Origin: Phyllostachys edulis
Lineage: Eukaryota; Streptophyta; Magnoliopsida; Poales; Poaceae
DNA length: 64,000 bases
NCBI GenBank assembly: GCA_036346405.1
Contig: CM070551.1
Span: forward strand, 55,632,488-55,696,487
Reading direction: 5' to 3'
A model generated the notes under the pieces. That model made no database searches. It was not told the DNA's origin and was given only the letters and a program-made list of their open reading frames with translations. Positions 1 to 11,381 of the stretch are shown piece after piece. The position numbers and the translations under genes are program-made. Each line of letters begins with the position of its first letter. Within the stretch, counting starts at the first letter, position 1.

Positions 1-254
1 AAGGTAGCCTTTAGTTGTACAATTAGCACCATACTCCTAAAACTTAAGTGTCTTACAGATGAGCTCAATGCACATGCAAGATTACAGTACGCCAATACAT
101 TTTCTCTGTGAATGAAGTACAGGATGATAGGTGAGATGCAGAAATTCGTCTTGCAAATGCAAATATTTTGTGTAAAATGTTGGAGCACAAAGGCAAGTGT
201 ACTATTAGAGTATCCATGTGCTATAAATAATTGCACTGTTAGGACGCCTATTAT
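1..254. other. Unassigned AT-rich sequence
   Basis: I see no coding frame, repeat boundary or RNA gene here. The sequence is AT-rich and ends at the foldback element that begins at 255. Confidence 0.5.
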
Positions 255-600
255 GTACTCCTAGGAGTACATACTCCCACTTCGAATATACCACTTAAAC
301 AAATATATTATTCTTCTTTATCATTTTCAATATACTTAAGTACCAATTACAAGATACTCTGATGCGATCTAATTGAAATTTTTTCATTAGAACTCTTTAT
401 TTTTGCTATATACCCTTTTTGTATATAAAAGAAGTATATACATAAATTTTGCTATAAAAGATGGACTTTAATGATTTTTTCATGGAACTCACTTTGGGGT
501 ATCTTATAATCATTATTGGAGTATGCTCGAATTGATAAGAGGTATCATCATACGATTTAAGTAGTATATAAGAAGTGGGAATACGTACTCCTAGGAGTAC
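255..600. mobile_element. MITE-like foldback element
   Basis: The two ends are inverted copies of each other for more than 100 bases. Each outermost end is the same perfect 16-base palindrome, GTACTCCTAGGAGTAC, at 255-270 and 585-600. Inside it the arms share CCCACTT, a TATA(C/T)(C/A)CACTTAA block and a degenerate AAGATAC(T/C) block. There is no coding capacity. Size (346 bp), arms and AT-richness fit a MITE. No clear target duplication was found, so the superfamily is open. A related partial copy lies near 15060-15215. Confidence 0.6.
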
Positions 601-611
601 CATACCATTTT

Positions 612-636
612 CACACACACACACACACACACACAC
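612..636. repeat. (AC)n microsatellite
   Basis: An uninterrupted run of alternating A and C next to the MITE end. Cysteine/valine-rich reading frames across it are artefacts. Confidence 0.95.
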
Positions 637-654
637 GTACATACATACTATTAC

Positions 655-692
655 CTAGCTAAGCGTAGAATAGTTATTCTACGTCTAGCTAG
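655..692. repeat. Short imperfect hairpin
   Basis: CTAGCTAAGCGTAGAAT is followed after 4 bases by its near-perfect inverse. It could be a decayed transposon terminus but no partner end was found. Confidence 0.5.
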
Positions 693-1146
693 CCCACTCT
701 ATGCGTCCTAGGCCAGGCGTGACGCGCGTGTGCAATCCTCAGTCTAGCGGCCCACCAACTACAGTTGGCGGGCCAGAAACTTCCGCACCCGCGTGGGCCA
801 TCTCGATTTGACTGTAATTGATATGATTCGCGATAGTAATTGTGCGAAACATTTTTACTGTTGTTTTTGGGATAAGACTTTCGAGCTAATATGTCTGACA
901 GTAAACACATAATGTATATCACAGTAAAATTGTGTGTGCTTTTTACTGCCGAAACACATACGTTAATATTTATAGTAACTTACAAAGCATACCACAGTAA
1001 TTACGCTGAGAATATTTTTCAAGAATTATCATCATGGCACAACAGACTTTTTTGTATAGTTAGTGGCAAGGACCCTCGATACCCTCCTACCGGAGACGCC
1101 AGACATCACGTCTGACATTAAAAAAATGTATCACACACGATTTATG

Positions 1147-1678
1147 ACCAGATTGAGAGTTGCCGAACCACTAATGCTAAACGGTAGTGCAAAAATAGGT
1201 GAGGAGATAGTAAACGTGCACATATGAAGCTGTAAATAGTCAACACAAAGTAGTAAAGCGTGCATAGACGAAGAGGTTTTTGTTTTTTGCTCAAGCAGTA
1301 AAATGAAGCAACACACTGCAGTAAAACTATATATACAAAACAACAAACAACTAAAGATGAAACTTGTTCTATATATATTAGGTTGGGACAGTAAACTATC
1401 ATATAAGGATCGATAAAATGGGCATTAGAGAAGTAGTAAATGACCATATCGATAGTCACCGAACCACTAATGCAAACGGTAGTACGACAATTGGTGATGA
1501 GATAGCAAACACGCACATATGAAATGGTAAATAGTCAGCACAAAGCAGTAAAGTGTGCATACATGAATAGTTTTGTTTTGCTCAAGCAGTAAAATCAAGC
1601 AACACACTACAATAAAACTATATATACAAAACATTAACAACTAACGATGAAACTTGTTTAACATATATTAGGGTGATT
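1147..1678. repeat. Tandem duplication, about 235 bp, two copies
   Basis: 1147-1380 and 1443-1678 match over their whole length by eye. Shared blocks in the same order are CCGAACCACTAATGC, CGCACATATGAA (variant in copy one), GCTCAAGCAGTAAAAT and AAAACTATATATACAAAAC. The period is about 296 bp. It is non-coding and lies in the CAGTAAA-rich region. Confidence 0.8.
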
Positions 1679-1707
1679 CAGCCAAATATCATGGCCGATC
1701 GCTTGTT

Positions 1708-2040
1708 TTATGTACATTGCATGATTAATACAAAAAGAAAGAAGGGCCCTAGTGGCCAATGTACGTAGGACCCTATCGCTGTCCTCAAGCATTCGTAAGC
1801 ACACTTGTGGGCTTCGGCGGGGATGGGATCAGGGAATATGTGGAGAAACACCTCCACCTGATCCTTCACGGTGGCGAGTTGAGCTTGGAGCAGTTGGTAA
1901 TGAGGATACATGTCGACCATGTGCCAAAGTAGGGCTTCAGCCTCTTCTACGTCCTCGATATCGTCGATCCTCGCGTTCAGCTCGTCGATGTATCCATCAT
2001 GCCTCTGAATCAACTATTCAACATGATCCAGGTAGTTGGT
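1708..2040 (-). pseudogene. Acidic helical ORF remnant of unknown function
   Basis: I do not recognise this protein. It reads for about 110 codons on minus with one in-frame stop near the start (LDHVE stop LIQRHDG), then continues cleanly. The sequence is rich in E, D, L and A with heptad-like spacing (YIDELNARIDDIEDVEEAEA), suggesting an alpha-helical or coiled-coil protein. It lies downstream of the Ulp1 frame of the same element on the same strand, so it is probably a second element protein or the tail of the first. Its layout (helical region, LW motif, acidic patch, final cysteine/leucine helix) loosely resembles the unrelated-looking ORF at 24614-24919. Confidence 0.4.
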
Positions 2041-2920
2041 GAGGCACGAGGTTGGCCCGCCGGACACTAGAAACCAAGCCATTTGTACAGCTGAGGAGGA
2101 GGTGCAACCCGCGAATTATCGGAGACATGACATCCGGGAGACACAAGGGGGAGATCGAAGGAGGTCTTATACTGCATAATGGTCAACAGGATTGGTCAGG
2201 TTCCGGCCAGACAAATGACCCTAAACAAGGGCGAGGTAGGCCAAAACTACTGTGGGTAGGGGAGAGGAAGAAGAGCCCGAAGGCATTTTTTTATTGGCTG
2301 TGTAGAAATAAAATGGAGCTTGTGTGTTTTTTTGGTCCATCCTCATAAGTCGTAGTGGGGAGATGAAGAGATGCATCGGGTAGACTGAGCGACAGTGTAT
2401 GTTTGTTTTTTTAAAAAAAATCAGGAATTGGTTGAATTGGTATCGTGTTTTTCATCTTTGCACTTACAAACATACAAAAACAAAATAGATTGGCGAAAGT
2501 ACAGTAAATTATAAGCATAATGTAGAAAACAAATGTTAATGATGCAGTAATTCAAAACAAAATAGGAGGCCAACAATTGCATGTGCATCTTATAGTAAAA
2601 GAGGTCTTACATATCATTCTATAGTATACGTCGAGCTCGAGAATCTTTCCGCACCAGTAATGTTCAACGGGGCAGTACAATGAAAGTTAGTGTGTTAGTA
2701 AAGTGCATACCTGAAGCAGTAAAATGATCCGTATGAAAGCAGTAAATTTGTTTTTGTGGTGATTTTTCAATGTTACTGTATCCTTTTTTCTATTCTAACA
2801 GTAAACTCGAGAAAACATTGCAGTAATTGTATATGTACATAACAATAAACATTAGGTGAGTAGATAGTAAAAATAGGTCAGGTACACATGTGCCTATTGG
2901 TAGTGTTGTTACCATCCGTA

Positions 2921-3211
2921 CTAGTGTGTTCCCGGAAGTAACTTTATTGTCAACCATCGTTTGATCTGCGGCGTACTAGTGACTTTGGTTTTACCATCGA
3001 TTCCAGGAGTAATAGTTTTTTTTACTGTCGATGTAGGTGATGCGCAATCTTTTTTACTATCGATTCCACCACTAATCGCTTTGATATGGGGTTTTACTGC
3101 CAGATTGGACGATATTGAGACCTTTTCCACTGATCGCAATGCGTGTGCATGTGTTTTACCATCGATTCCACGTGGGAAGCGCGCGAGCAGGCGCGCCCGA
3201 ATAGGTAGCAT
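2921..3211 (-). pseudogene. Low-complexity linker ORF with GID(G/S)K repeats
   Basis: A 96-codon minus-strand frame contains the motif GID(G/S)K(T/K) three times, at roughly residues 16, 49 and 70, separated by serine/threonine/lysine-rich stretches. Such disordered linkers occur in the large Ulp1-containing transposon proteins, and the similar linker at 19602-19841 supports this. It ends just before the Ty3 insertion site. No catalytic motif is present. Confidence 0.35.
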
Positions 3212-3230
3212 GGGCTAGCGCACCGTGCAT

Positions 3231-3235
3231 AGTGC
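3231..3235. repeat. Target-site duplication AGTGC, left copy
   Basis: Identical to 14846-14850 at the other end of the Ty3 element. It marks the insertion as one integration event. Confidence 0.95.
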
Positions 3236-6200
3236 TGTGAGAACCCGAGATATTTAACTTGTAATACTTAACCATTAAAATGATTCAAACATTACAAATC
3301 AAATATCACGACTCTCGGCGTATATGTACTTCCCAGAATGCAGTACACATACCCCATACAAACAGTATGCATCAATTCCATTCAACACAATAGAATCCAA
3401 AGCACAACTAAGCAATTTAAAAGACATACAGTATATAGTTATTACAAACGGGCCGATCGGCCAAATACAACTAAAGAGTCCTAAATAACAGCGGAAGCAA
3501 AGTGCCATAAGATGGCGATAACAAAAGCCAAGCAGTGTGCCTTAAACCCATAAGGCAACTAACCAAGCCACCAACCTAGTCCTCGAAACCACCGCACATC
3601 TCGCAGAAGTATAACCCTTAGGGTTCAACTCCCTCCTCTGCAACAATTTAATTAAAGCATAGCAAATGAGTACAAAAATGTACTCGCAAGACTTACGTGT
3701 AGAGTAACATGCCTAAATAAATAGCTACATGCATGCTTATTTAAGTGGAGCAGGCTCTAGACTCATTTTCAGCATAAAACAAGTTTTCATTTGCAATAAT
3801 GTAATAGATTGAAAGCAATTTTACAATCTGATTTTATTTGATAAAAACAGCGATATACAAGTAACAATAATAACAAGATATCCTGGAAGTGGCTAACCCA
3901 ATAGCCACCACAACAATAGCATGAACTCCCTGTTCATACCACCCACATCAAGTTTTAATTAAATGTTGTAGTCTAACTCTTGTAGAGACCTTACCAAGTA
4001 TGTCCATAACCTAGGACGAGGTTATTCGAATAGTTTGAACCCTGCAGGGGTGTACCAATGTACCCACACGCCAGACCGCCTCTTTTGCCACTAGATTAAG
4101 CACACTTCCTTTGGTATGCCGGCAAGGCTAAGTCCTACGAGACCTTTCCAATATTGTGTATTAACTATGAGTCGCCCATATGGGAGGAAGCCCCATACGT
4201 TGATGTGGAGTCATCAAAGATGCTCATCTCCTTATAAAGGACGATGCTCCTTGCAGTGGATAACCTCCACTACTACTCACCCAATAACCCACCATGCAAC
4301 TCAGAGCTAACACACGCCAAAGTACTAAGTCAAGAGAGGTCCCATATCCCTCTCATGTGGTTAGCATGCAATAAGCGCTTGGCTTAGTGTCCAAGATGTT
4401 CAGTCCTTGTTGACCCGGACACCATTCCAGTCACACCATAAATTCACACCAACAACCATTGTGCCCAAGTCTAAAACATTTCATTGTTATTTTTCAGTTT
4501 TTGACATTATAAAGTAACAAAGCACAAGGTGCTGAGCATAATAATCATAATAATTTCGTGTGATCACAGTTATCGACTAAGTCGATAACCGCCCAATTCT
4601 ACCGGTAACTAAGCATTTTTAAGCATAACGCCGAAAAGACAATAAAAGAGTATAATTAAATCACCGGGCTCTAATTCACCAGCGATATTATTAACTTATA
4701 TTTTGTGGCAGGGGATAACAATTTAAGGGCAACCATGCAATAGGAATAGCTACTTCTAAACGGGAAAATTACTTTGACACATAAGCATGCATACATACAA
4801 TTTGTAAACAAAGTATTAGACTTGAAAGTAATAGGACATTTATGATCAAACTACTTGCCTTGCTGAGGTTAATTATCTTGCTACAGAGGGTCACTCGTGC
4901 AATCAATAATATCGTTTGAACCTAGCGAAAGAAGTCGAAAGCACAATAAGAACGAATAACACTGAAAAGACCCAAAAAATCAAAGTCATCCAAAAATTAT
5001 GAAAAATACATAGAAGGTAGAGCATGATTTTAGATGAATTTATCAACAAGAATTAATTTATTTGGAAGTTCTATGCAAAAGTTATAACAGTTAGAAGATC
5101 AGATTTCAGGAAAATCCAATTTTAATTGTCACCGGATACTGTTCATCCTATTTAATTATTTTGGTGAAATTTTCCAGAACAGTAGTGCCCTTGAAATTTT
5201 TATGGTAGGAAGAGCACCACATGAGATGAACAATGGAATTTGATTCACCTCATTTGGAGCTAAGATGAATTTTCTATGATTTTTCCAAGTTATGAAAGTA
5301 GTACTCAAGTTACATGCAAAATAAGACTTTAAATAACAGTATCATGCTCACAACCTATTTTACAATAAACTATACTAACAGAGGATTCTAACAAAATTGA
5401 GTTTGCTCTTTTTGGAGTTACAGAGAAATACTTATGCATTTTCAAAGTTAGAGCAATTTTTAGTGCAACAATAATGCTAAACCTAAAGTAATTTTGCCAA
5501 AAGTGTTTTCTGGAATAGTAACATGATTCAAACCATTTTTATAATAAAGTAAATTTAAAAATGAAACTAACAAAATTTGAATCATCAATTTTGGAGCTAA
5601 AATGAATTACTTATGCAATTTTGAAGTTTAACCAATTTTCAGTTCACAAATAAAGCATTTCGGAAATTATAATAACATCCAGTACTTTTTATACCCAGCT
5701 CAACTTAGCCCTACTCACTGACCAGTGGGGTCGCAGTCAACTTGACCCGGTCAACTTTGACCCAGCCCCAAGGGAGATGACCCGAAAGCGTATTTCTCGA
5801 ACTACGCCTTCCAAGTCTAAAGACGGATTTCTGATTTAAGCGCTAAGGAAATACGTTTTGCTTTAAGAGAAAGCGTAATCTACAACTACACAACCCCTAA
5901 CCAGAATACAAGGGCCCACTTGTAATAGACTAATCTAACCTTTTAAGACATCATTAACCCCCCTAATCAACATCATTAAAAGCTAATCATCCCGCTACAG
6001 TAGATGTCCGAACGCGCCACGTGGGGGTTCGCTGCGGCCGCGAGATTTGCCAGCACGTCGCAAGCAAAGGAGGGCTCGACGGCGGCCGCCAAGCACCAAA
6101 ATGGAGCTAGCACGCTATTGCGCACCCGGCGGCACCGGCAGCGAGGTCGGAGGTGACCCGACGCGGCGGCGCGACGAGGTGAAGCAGAGTGACCAGTACG

Positions 6201-7759
6201 GGAAAATGAAAACGACGATACGACAACGCGTTGCCCAATCTAACGTGAGCATGAGCATTAGTAAGGGTCAGGGACCTTACGGGGATGACACGGATAGGGC
6301 GGGCTCGCCGGAGACGAGCCAGCGGCGGAGGACCGAGGCGACGCGGTGAAGCCAACGAGGGGAGCTCGGCCTGGGCAACCACAAGAAACAAGGGAGGTAG
6401 GGATAGCTTCAGTGAGGTCATAAGATGATGCCAGAGGAAGGAATTAGGAAACGGGGACCCTTACCGGAGATGGGGAAGATGAACAATGTCACGACCGAGT
6501 TTGGGGAAAAATCAAATTCCAACAACCCCTGAAGAGGAACGATGAAATTGAGTTAGGCGAAATGCTTCTAGGGTCCAGTGGCATGCTATGACGCGAAGGG
6601 ACGAGGACACAAAGACACGGTGGTGCTTACCGAGGCGGAGGTGGAGCTAGAGCTTCCCCCTCTTCTGCACCAAGGAAGAGAAGTGAGTGAAGGAGAGGGC
6701 TCGAGGGGGTTTTGTGGGGGCCTGGAGACGGCAAGGGAAGCGGCGTTAGAAGGGGATGCTCAGGGTTGGTCGCGGAGGGCGGTGGATTGACGCCGTCGCA
6801 AGGCTCGGACGGAGCGACAGAGCGGCGCGGCCACGTGGAGAAGAGGCACAGACGAGTGGGGTCGGCATGGGCGTGCGCACTCGATCGCCGAGGCGAGGAA
6901 ATTCAGGGCAATGGTCCAAAGCGGGCGGGACCATTGAAGCTATGAGGCAGCAGCGCCATGGCGCAAGACTGGGAGCTGGCGGGAGTGGCGTCTGCGTGGA
7001 GACGAAGACCTGACCGGTGGGGCCGCGGCGTCAGCGTCCCAGCCGCGGGCGCGCGATCGCGCGGAAGGGAGCGAGACGGGCCGTTGGATCGAGATCCAAC
7101 GGTCGATAACGCGCGAGCGATTATAACACAGGCTGAAGGGGTACGCAATCGTGACCGTTGATTTCCCATCCGACGGCTGCAAGCGATGCGCGATTAAGTG
7201 ACTTGGTCGAGCCAAGTTGGCATTGGGTTTGATTCGGGCTCGGGTCTGAGCCCGATGAATAGTGATTTCAGGTTTTGTTTCAAAAAGGCTGAGAAGATAG
7301 GGAATTTTTGGAGGTAGTTTCGAAGCCCCAAAAATTCTGAAATTTTTATGGAAGCTTGCTGGAACAGAGCAAAACCTTGTGTAATTTTTCCAAAAATTTT
7401 TATATATTGCATTTCTCTGCAGAAAATTCACAAGCTGCAGGGCTAGGGGTTTGACCAGAACTCAAACTGGTTAGCCCTTTTGAAATAGCAAACAAAATCT
7501 AAAAATTATGAGATTTTGCAGAGAGGTTACTAGGATGATCAAGGTGACAGGAAAATATTTCCAGAGGATGATCACAATATTTGATCATGGAGCTTTTAAG
7601 GTTAACTATTTCCATTAATAAAAACATTGTTCTTTGGAAATAGGAATTACTAGGGGAAAATTTCTAGAAAATTTCAAATGACATCATGAGGCATCAAAAG
7701 TTTTAATTTATCCTCATTTTATTACATTTGAAACGCACACCATTGTTTGGGATGTTACA
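3236..7759 (-). repeat. 3' LTR (full length, 4524 bp)
   Basis: Begins TGTGAGAACCC and ends GGGATGTTACA on plus, so it reads TGTAACATCC...CTCACA in element direction. It matches the other LTR at both ends (3236-3312 and 6172-7759). The middle section, 3313-6175, is absent from the other LTR. ORFs in the GC-rich 6040-7160 part are unlikely to be genes: they occur in overlapping frames on both strands and recur in the second LTR. Confidence 0.93.
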
Positions 7760-7779
7760 AAACCTCCCCCCCCCCCCCT
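7760..7779 (-). other. Polypurine tract
   Basis: On minus this is a run of G followed by AGGTTTT, directly abutting the start of the 3' LTR. This is the expected position and composition for the plus-strand DNA primer of an LTR retrotransposon. Confidence 0.9.
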
Positions 7780-7974
7780 TACAAGAATCTCGTCCCGAGA
7801 TTCCGGGTAGGTCGGAAACTGGATAGGAATATTCTAACAGATTACACAACATCTGCTGTCTTGATTTCCTTTAAAGATAGTGCTATGATATCCTTAACAA
7901 GGTTACAAGGAGTGGTTACAACATTTTCCTTTCATTGCTTTGCTTAACCTTTCCTTTCTTGATTCGAAGGCACA

Positions 7975-8175
7975 TTAAGTAGAAGGAAAAAGATCTGGAT
8001 ATTCATTTCGCATACGGTCTTCACGCTCCCAAGTTGCTTCATCCTCGGAATGATTTGTCCACTGAACTTTAAGGAACTTGATGACACGCTTCCTTGTTCT
8101 TCGTTCAGCTTCCTCAAAGATGCGAAGAGGACGCTCTTTGTAGGTCAAGTCTTCTTGTACATCTAGACTCTCCAA
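7975..8175 (-). pseudogene. Chromodomain at the end of pol
   Basis: About 66 residues containing RPLRIFEEAERRTRKR, then KFLKVQWTNHSEDEATWE and a closing EYPDLF. This is the chromodomain signature found at the C-terminus of chromovirus integrases, where it is thought to direct integration toward modified chromatin. The aromatic and WE positions of the fold are present. It is in a different frame from the integrase piece upstream (8328-8651), so at least one frame change separates them. The stop lies just after PDLFPST. Confidence 0.85.
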
Positions 8176-8327
8176 CGGAGCTTCCTCTGTTGGAACGCAA
8201 AGGCACTACTTCAACTGAGACACGTGAAAAACATCGTGCACACCATCAAGTGCAGCGGGCAACTCCAACTTGTAGACAACCGCTCCTTTCTTCTCAATGA
8301 TGTGGTAAGGTCCAACATATCAAGAAG

Positions 8328-9452
8328 CTAGCTTGCTTTGACACCAAATCGTTGATGACCCTTCAGAGGAGAGACTTTGAGATAAACAAAGTCATTGGGC
8401 TCAAAGCTCAACTCACGGCGACGACGATCCGCATAGCTCTTTTGCCTTGATTGAGCCGTGCGCAATCGATCTCGAATCAACCGAACTTGACTTTCGGCCT
8501 CATTAATCGAGTCGGGGCCAAAGAATAGTCTTTCACCTGTTTCTGACCAATTCAATGGAGTTCTACATTTCCTCCCATATAATGCCTCAAATGGTGCCAT
8601 GCCATGACTAGCCTGAAAGCTGTTGTTGTAGGAGAACTCGGCGAACGGCAAACACTTCTCCTAATTCTTCCCATAGGAGAGAACACAAGCACGGAGCATG
8701 TCTTCCAATACTTGATTTACTCTTTCAGTTTGGCCATCAGTTTGAGGATGATAAGCTGTGCTGAAAGAAAGACGAGTCCCCATAGCTTCTTACAAACTAT
8801 GCCACAACCGGGAGGTGAAGAGTGAACCACAATAAGAAATGATCGTCTTCGGTATCCCATGCAAACTCACAATGCGGGAGATGTAGAGCTCTGCCAATAG
8901 ACCAACACGAAGATCGGTTCGCACTGGTAGAAAATGTACCACTTTAGTTAGTCGATCAATGACAACCCAGATGGCATCTCTCCCTTTTGAGGTACGGGGC
9001 AGACCGGTGATGAAATCCATACCAACAGAATCCCACTTCCACTCAGGTACTGGCAAAGGTTGTAGGAGACCCGCTGGACGCTGATGCTCGGCCTTCACAC
9101 GATGACATACGTCGCACTCGGCAACAAACCTGGCGATTTCTCGCTTCATGCGGGTCCACCAGAACTTCTGCCGGAGATCTTGATACATCTTTGTGGTCCC
9201 GGGAAGAATGGACAAAGGAGAATCATGGGCCTCGCGGAGGATGACATTCCACAATTCCATGACCTTCGGAACAACAAGATGTTTTCCGAACCATACAACA
9301 CCATTGTCATCTTCAGAAAAGCACTTGGCTGTTCCACTCTTGATATTTTGCTTGATTTGACTCACACCTTTATCTGTTTGTTGTGCAGCCTTAATCTGAT
9401 CTTCTAAGGTTGGTTGCACAACCAAGGCAGCGAGAGAACCATGCTCAACCAC
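8328..9452 (-). pseudogene. Integrase, broken
   Basis: Reads as two frames, 8790-9452 and 8328-8651, with a gap between. The N-terminal zinc-binding region is recognisable (HDSPLSILPG ... CDVCHRVKAEH), but the second histidine is leucine. The catalytic core begins at WKWDSVGMDFITGLP with the first aspartate present. The expected second aspartate is tyrosine in TIISYCGSLFTSRLW. The C-terminal part contains FAEFSYNNSFQASHGMAPFE and ALYGRKCRTP, typical of plant Ty3 integrases. With one metal ligand and one catalytic acid lost, it cannot be active. Confidence 0.88.
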
Positions 9453-9509
9453 TTTCTAAGTTGAGCCGCTGAAATTCTTCATGAAGGGCGGGTTGCTACT
9501 CCTTGATCA

Positions 9510-10259
9510 TCAAGTATTGCAATAAACCTTGCGACTGAGAGCATCTGCCACAACATTAGCTTTGCCCGGATGGTATTGGAGACCCATATCATAATCTTTG
9601 ATCAATTCCAACCACCTTCTTTGCCTAAGGTTCAGATCTGGTTGGGTGAACAAGTACTTCAAACTCTTGTGATCTGAATACACTTCGCAACGATTACCGA
9701 TGAGATAATATCGCCAAATCTTCAGTGCATGAACCACTGCAGCTAATTCCAAATCATGGGTCGGATAATTGAGTTCATGAGGCCTCAATTGTCTTGATGC
9801 ATAAGCCACTACCTTGCCCTCTTGCATAAGAACACAACCAAGTCCTTGACGAGAAGCATCGCAATAGATATCGAAGCTTTGGTGGACGTCGGCAAGAACA
9901 AGAACCGGAGCTGTGGTCAATCTCTTCTTGAGCTCTTGAAAACTCTTCTCACAATCAGTGGACCACACATATTTCTTGTCCTTCTTGAGCAATTCTGTCA
10001 TTGGCTTCGCAATCTTGGAGAAGTTCTCAATAAAGCGACAATAGTATCCCGCTAAACCGAGAAAACTACTCACGTCAGTAACTGACTTGGGCTGACCCCA
10101 TGAGAGCACATCACTGACTTTACTAGGATCAATGGCTATGACTTCCACTGAAAGAACATGGCCCAATAATGCCACTTCCTTCAACCAAAACTCGCACTTC
10201 TTGAACTTCGCATAGAGTTGATGTTCGCGAAGTTTTCCAAATACTAACCGGATGTTCAA
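9510..10259 (-). pseudogene. RT connection and RNase H
   Basis: A 249-codon frame. The first part (FKKCEFWLKEVALLGHVLS ... SFLGLAGYYCRFI) is the RT thumb and connection region. RNase H follows, with all four acidic residues visible: aspartate in FDIYCDAS, glutamate in THDLELAAVV, aspartate in VYSDHKSLKYL and aspartate in VVADALSRK. It ends with a stop soon after ALSRK, before integrase. Its first 130 bases overlap the RT frame in another frame, showing a frame change near 10259. Confidence 0.88.
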
Positions 10260-11016
10260 AGATGCTCTTCATCATTCTTGAGTAAATGAGAATATCATCA
10301 ATGAAAACCACCACAAACTTGTCCAAATACTCCATGAATACCATATTCATAAGATTCATTAAAAGAGCAAGAGCATTGGTCAAGCCGAAGGACATGACTG
10401 TACACTCGTAAAATCCGTAGCGAGTAGAGAAAGCCGTCTTCGGAATATCTTCAGGCCTGATTCGGACTTGATGGTAGCCCAATCTCAGATCAATCTTGGA
10501 GAATACCCGAGCGCCAGTCAATTGATCGAAGAGGTCGTCAATCCGGGGCAACGAGTACTTGTTCTTCACCGTCACAGCATTCAGCGGACGGTAATCAATG
10601 CATATACGCAGAGTCTTGTCTTTCTTCTTTACAAAGATTACAGGACAGCCCCACGATGATGAGCTCGGACGAATAAAACCCTTCTCTTGAAGCTCACCAA
10701 GTTGCTTCTTCAACTCCTCCAATTCATTTGGAGGCATCCGGTACGGCCTTTTGGAAATCGGGACAGTACCGGGCAGCAACTCAATGACAAATTCAATATC
10801 TCTAACTGGAGGCATCCCAGCCAATTCTTCGGGAAAAACATCCACAAAGTCACACACCACAAGGACTTCATGAATCTCCATAGTTGGCTTGGCTTCAAGT
10901 GCATAAAGATGTGGTTCTTGCAGCTTCGGAGAAATTCCAACTTGCTCACCGGATGGACTTGTGAGGGTGATGAATTTTCTGGCACAATCGATTTGCCCCA
11001 AGTGCTGGGCAGCCAA
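10129..11016 (-). pseudogene. Reverse transcriptase
   Basis: A 295-codon frame. In order: FPEELAGMPP, PISKRPYRMPP, WGCPVIFVKKKDKTLR, CIDYRPLNAVT, YSLPRIDDLFDQL, FSKIDLRLGYHQVRI, the SFGLTNA block and the catalytic VVFIDDILIYS near residue 240. The YxDD box is FIDD, common in Ty3 elements. SFGLTNALA departs from the usual SFGLTNAPA. Reading is lost after LIYSR and resumes in another frame at 10259. It starts inside the protease linker after a frame change near 11020. Confidence 0.9.
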
Positions 11017-11345
11017 TCCATGCCAAGTATCACATCCAAACTTGCTGAATCAATGAGGATGAGGTTTGCCAAAAATCCCACTCCTCCAATCTCAATAGAA
11101 ACATCCTGACATTCATACTCAGCTCTCATTACCGACCCCAGAGAGTGAATAATCAAAGGAACATGCATAAGTACAATTGGAAGATCACTAAGTGCAGCAA
11201 AAGACTTTGATATAAAAGAATGCAAAGCTCCGGAATCAAATAAAACTGTAGCTGGTTGAGAATTGACAAGAAGCGTACCCAACACGACGTCAGGTGCCTC
11301 CTGAGCTTCCTCGGCCGAGATATGGTTGACTCGACCGCTGCCCAC
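11010..11345 (-). pseudogene. Retroviral-type aspartic protease
   Basis: The active-site motif is VLFDSGALHSFIS, and the second conserved block is LDVILGMDWL about 70 residues later, as in plant Ty3 proteases. The frame is the same as that of the gag zinc knuckle upstream but is separated from it by a stop (KVH stop KAQ). Downstream, the frame shifts before the RT. Confidence 0.85.
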
Positions 11346-11381
11346 ATTCTGGGCCTTCTAATGAACCTTTTGATCATGGCC

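Larger units (their letters stand above)
700..3230 (-). mobile_element. Distal half of an old Ulp1-type DNA transposon
   Basis: This stretch is dense in CAGTAAA/TTTACTG words in both orientations, for example around 900-1000, 1300-1450, 2480-2900 and 3010-3100. The same signature fills 15600-21310 on the far side of the Ty3 insertion. Because the Ty3 element is flanked by AGTGC on both sides, 3235 and 14851 were once adjacent, so I read the two parts as one older element. It holds a duplicated 235 bp block, a decayed ORF (1708-2040) and a low-complexity ORF (2921-3211), all on minus where coding. Outer boundaries and TIRs are not resolved. Apart from these, 2052-2900 holds no gene. Confidence 0.5.

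Noticed and set aside
406..642. Small cysteine/valine-rich peptide on minus
   Set aside because: Start region is an (AC)n microsatellite and the rest lies in a MITE.
2052..2348. Arginine/glycine-rich ORF
   Set aside because: No domain; the opposite strand carries the better helical frame nearby, and the region is old transposon sequence.
6047..7431. GC-rich ORFs in the left Ty3 LTR, repeated at 13657-14493
   Set aside because: They recur because the two LTRs are copies; frames on both strands overlap and show no domain.
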